NCBI GenBank assembly: GCA_963664595.2
Contig: CAXXOK010000010.1
Location: 744,001 to 808,000, forward strand
From: CAXXOK01 sp963664595
GTDB lineage: Bacteria; Bacillota; Clostridia; Christensenellales; Aristaeellaceae
Direction of reading: 5' to 3'
Length of the DNA stretch: 64,000 nt
Part shown: positions 63,101 through 64,000 of the stretch, piece after piece
Layout of the letters: each line of letters opens with the position of its first letter
How positions within the stretch are numbered: position 1 is the stretch's first letter
Translations under genes and position numbers: made by a program
Notes under the pieces: model-generated
Seen by the model: only the letters and a program-made list of their open reading frames with translations
What the model was told of the DNA's origin: nothing
Database searches by the model: none

Positions 63101-63129
63101 ATCATAACCCGATTTCCGTATTTTGTCAA
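63101..63129 (-). promoter_or_regulatory. promoter of the tRNA operon
   Basis: Minus strand TTGACA (63129-63124), 17 bp, TATGAT (63106-63101), in the gap between coaBC and tRNA-Val. Confidence 0.85.
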
Positions 63130-63146
63130 GGAATAAAACACAGTTT

Positions 63147-64000
63147 TCAGAAATTTTCGTCTGCATTTTCCAATGTTTTTTTATCGTCTTTTTTCTCCCT
63201 CAAAATCTCTGCCGCAGCGTCCAGAATTCTTTCCGCAAGCTCGCGTTTGCTCATCTTATCATAGGCAAAAACCGAATCGCGGGTGATGATTTCGGCAATA
63301 TTGGTATCCGTGCCAAAACCGGCGCCCTCCCGGGTAATGTCGTTGGCCACAATCATATCCAGGTTCTTGCTTTGCAGCTTTCCTATGGCATTTTGAGAAA
63401 CATTCTGGGTTTCAGCCGCAAAGCCTACCAAAACCTGCCCTGGTCTTTTCCGCTCCCCAACGGCCTTTGCGACGTCCGGGTTGGGAACCATCTCCAATGT
63501 AATGCTTTCGCCGTTTTTCTTGATCTTCTGCTCGCTGCGGTACGTAAACCGGTAGTCGGACGGCGCGGCCGCCTGCACCACCAGATCGCAGGCCTCCGCC
63601 TTGGAAAGCATCACGCGATACAGATCCTCTGTTGTTTCAATAGAGATAAACTCTACACCCTGCGGTTTGGGCAGTGCGGTCGGGCCGGAAACCAGGATCA
63701 CATCCGCTCCCCGGTCCTTCGCCGCCTGGGCGACCGCATACCCCATTTTACCCGTGGACGGATTGGAGATATAGCGTACAGGATCGAAATGCTCGCGTGT
63801 GGCGCCGGCCGTAACCAGAACCTTCAGCCCTTTCAGATCGTCTTTCAAAGACAGCAGCCTTTGAATCTCTTCTGCGATCTGATCAGGCTCCGACATGCGG
63901 CCTTCCCCCACCTCACCGCAGGCAAGCAAACCGCTTTCGGGCGTGATCACCAAAACGCCGCGGTCTTTGAGAATGCGGACATTCTCCTGTGTCGCGGGCG
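63147..64000 (-). CDS. coaBC: bifunctional CoaBC, C-terminal part
   Basis: The 3' 284 codons of phosphopantothenoylcysteine decarboxylase/phosphopantothenate-cysteine ligase of CoA synthesis; the gene continues past the right edge. The visible part starts at the end of the CoaC flavoprotein domain (ITPESGLLACGEVGEGRM) and covers the CoaB ligase: VLVTAGATREHFDPVRYISNPSTGKMGYA, the AAPSDYRF loop, KIKK, and FAAETQNV, then NDITREGAGFGTDTN. The tail after residue LAERIL is charged. No start can be judged here. Confidence 0.95.
   Translation of the reverse strand, partial: PATQENVRILKDRGVLVITPESGLLACGEVGEGRMSEPDQIAEEIQRLLSLKDDLKGLKVLVTAGATREHFDPVRYISNPSTGKMGYAVAQAAKDRGADVILVSGPTALPKPQGVEFISIETTEDLYRVMLSKAEACDLVVQAAAPSDYRFTYRSEQKIKKNGESITLEMVPNPDVAKAVGERKRPGQVLVGFAAETQNVSQNAIGKLQSKNLDMIVANDITREGAGFGTDTNIAEIITRDSVFAYDKMSKRELAERILDAAAEILREKKDDKKTLENADENF

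Overview
The window looks like a chromosomal segment of a moderately GC-rich member of the Clostridia. Supporting signs are a SCIFF peptide with its radical SAM maturase, a tyrosine T-box, Gram-positive style ribosome binding sites and sigma-A promoters with 17-bp spacers, a topoisomerase IV pair, yajC, cellobiose phosphorylase and a giant exported protein with S-layer homology domains. I cannot name the species.

Layout. 1-16.3 kb is housekeeping DNA: the 5' end of lysA, rpsT, parE-parC, an aminotransferase-tyrS operon behind a T-box with a UAC (Tyr) specifier, an iron uptake operon (feoA-feoA-feoB-small Cys-rich protein-DtxR regulator), then an MFS transporter, a glycerophosphodiesterase, a WalJ-like metallohydrolase, a small unknown protein and rlmH. 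A GH94 cellobiose phosphorylase follows on the minus strand (16.3-18.8 kb).

18.9-34.1 kb is an accessory island. It holds two different IS256-family elements, one of them inserted in the loop and 3' arm of an intrinsic terminator with a 9-bp target duplication. Next comes a visibly AT-rich minus-strand gene block: an Xre-type regulator with an in-frame TGA, a membrane/TPR protein, a nucleotidyltransferase, an alpha/beta hydrolase with Cys in the nucleophile position, a histidine-phosphatase-fold protein, a P-loop kinase, a HAD phosphatase, a 53-aa protein, a DUF1524 remnant and a DUF4209-type protein. The block ends in wreckage: a DUF4011 helicase fragment, a decayed serine recombinase, an IS3-family element and a 5'-truncated sbcC. 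The tightly overlapping phosphoryl-transfer/hydrolase operon is the best candidate here for an undescribed system.

34.1-41.1 kb returns to core genes: two tRNA-Ser genes, a divergent aldo/keto reductase and MerR pair with interlocked promoters, greA-lysS, a membrane-anchored unknown protein, the SCIFF peptide and maturase, and yajC. 41.5-62.1 kb is one uninterrupted 6,886-codon gene for a secreted tandem-repeat giant with about fifty Ig/cadherin-like units, Big_1 and carboxypeptidase-regulatory-like domains, and three C-terminal SLH modules. The window closes with a five-gene tRNA operon (Val-Asp-Phe-Gly-Cys) and the 3' part of coaBC.
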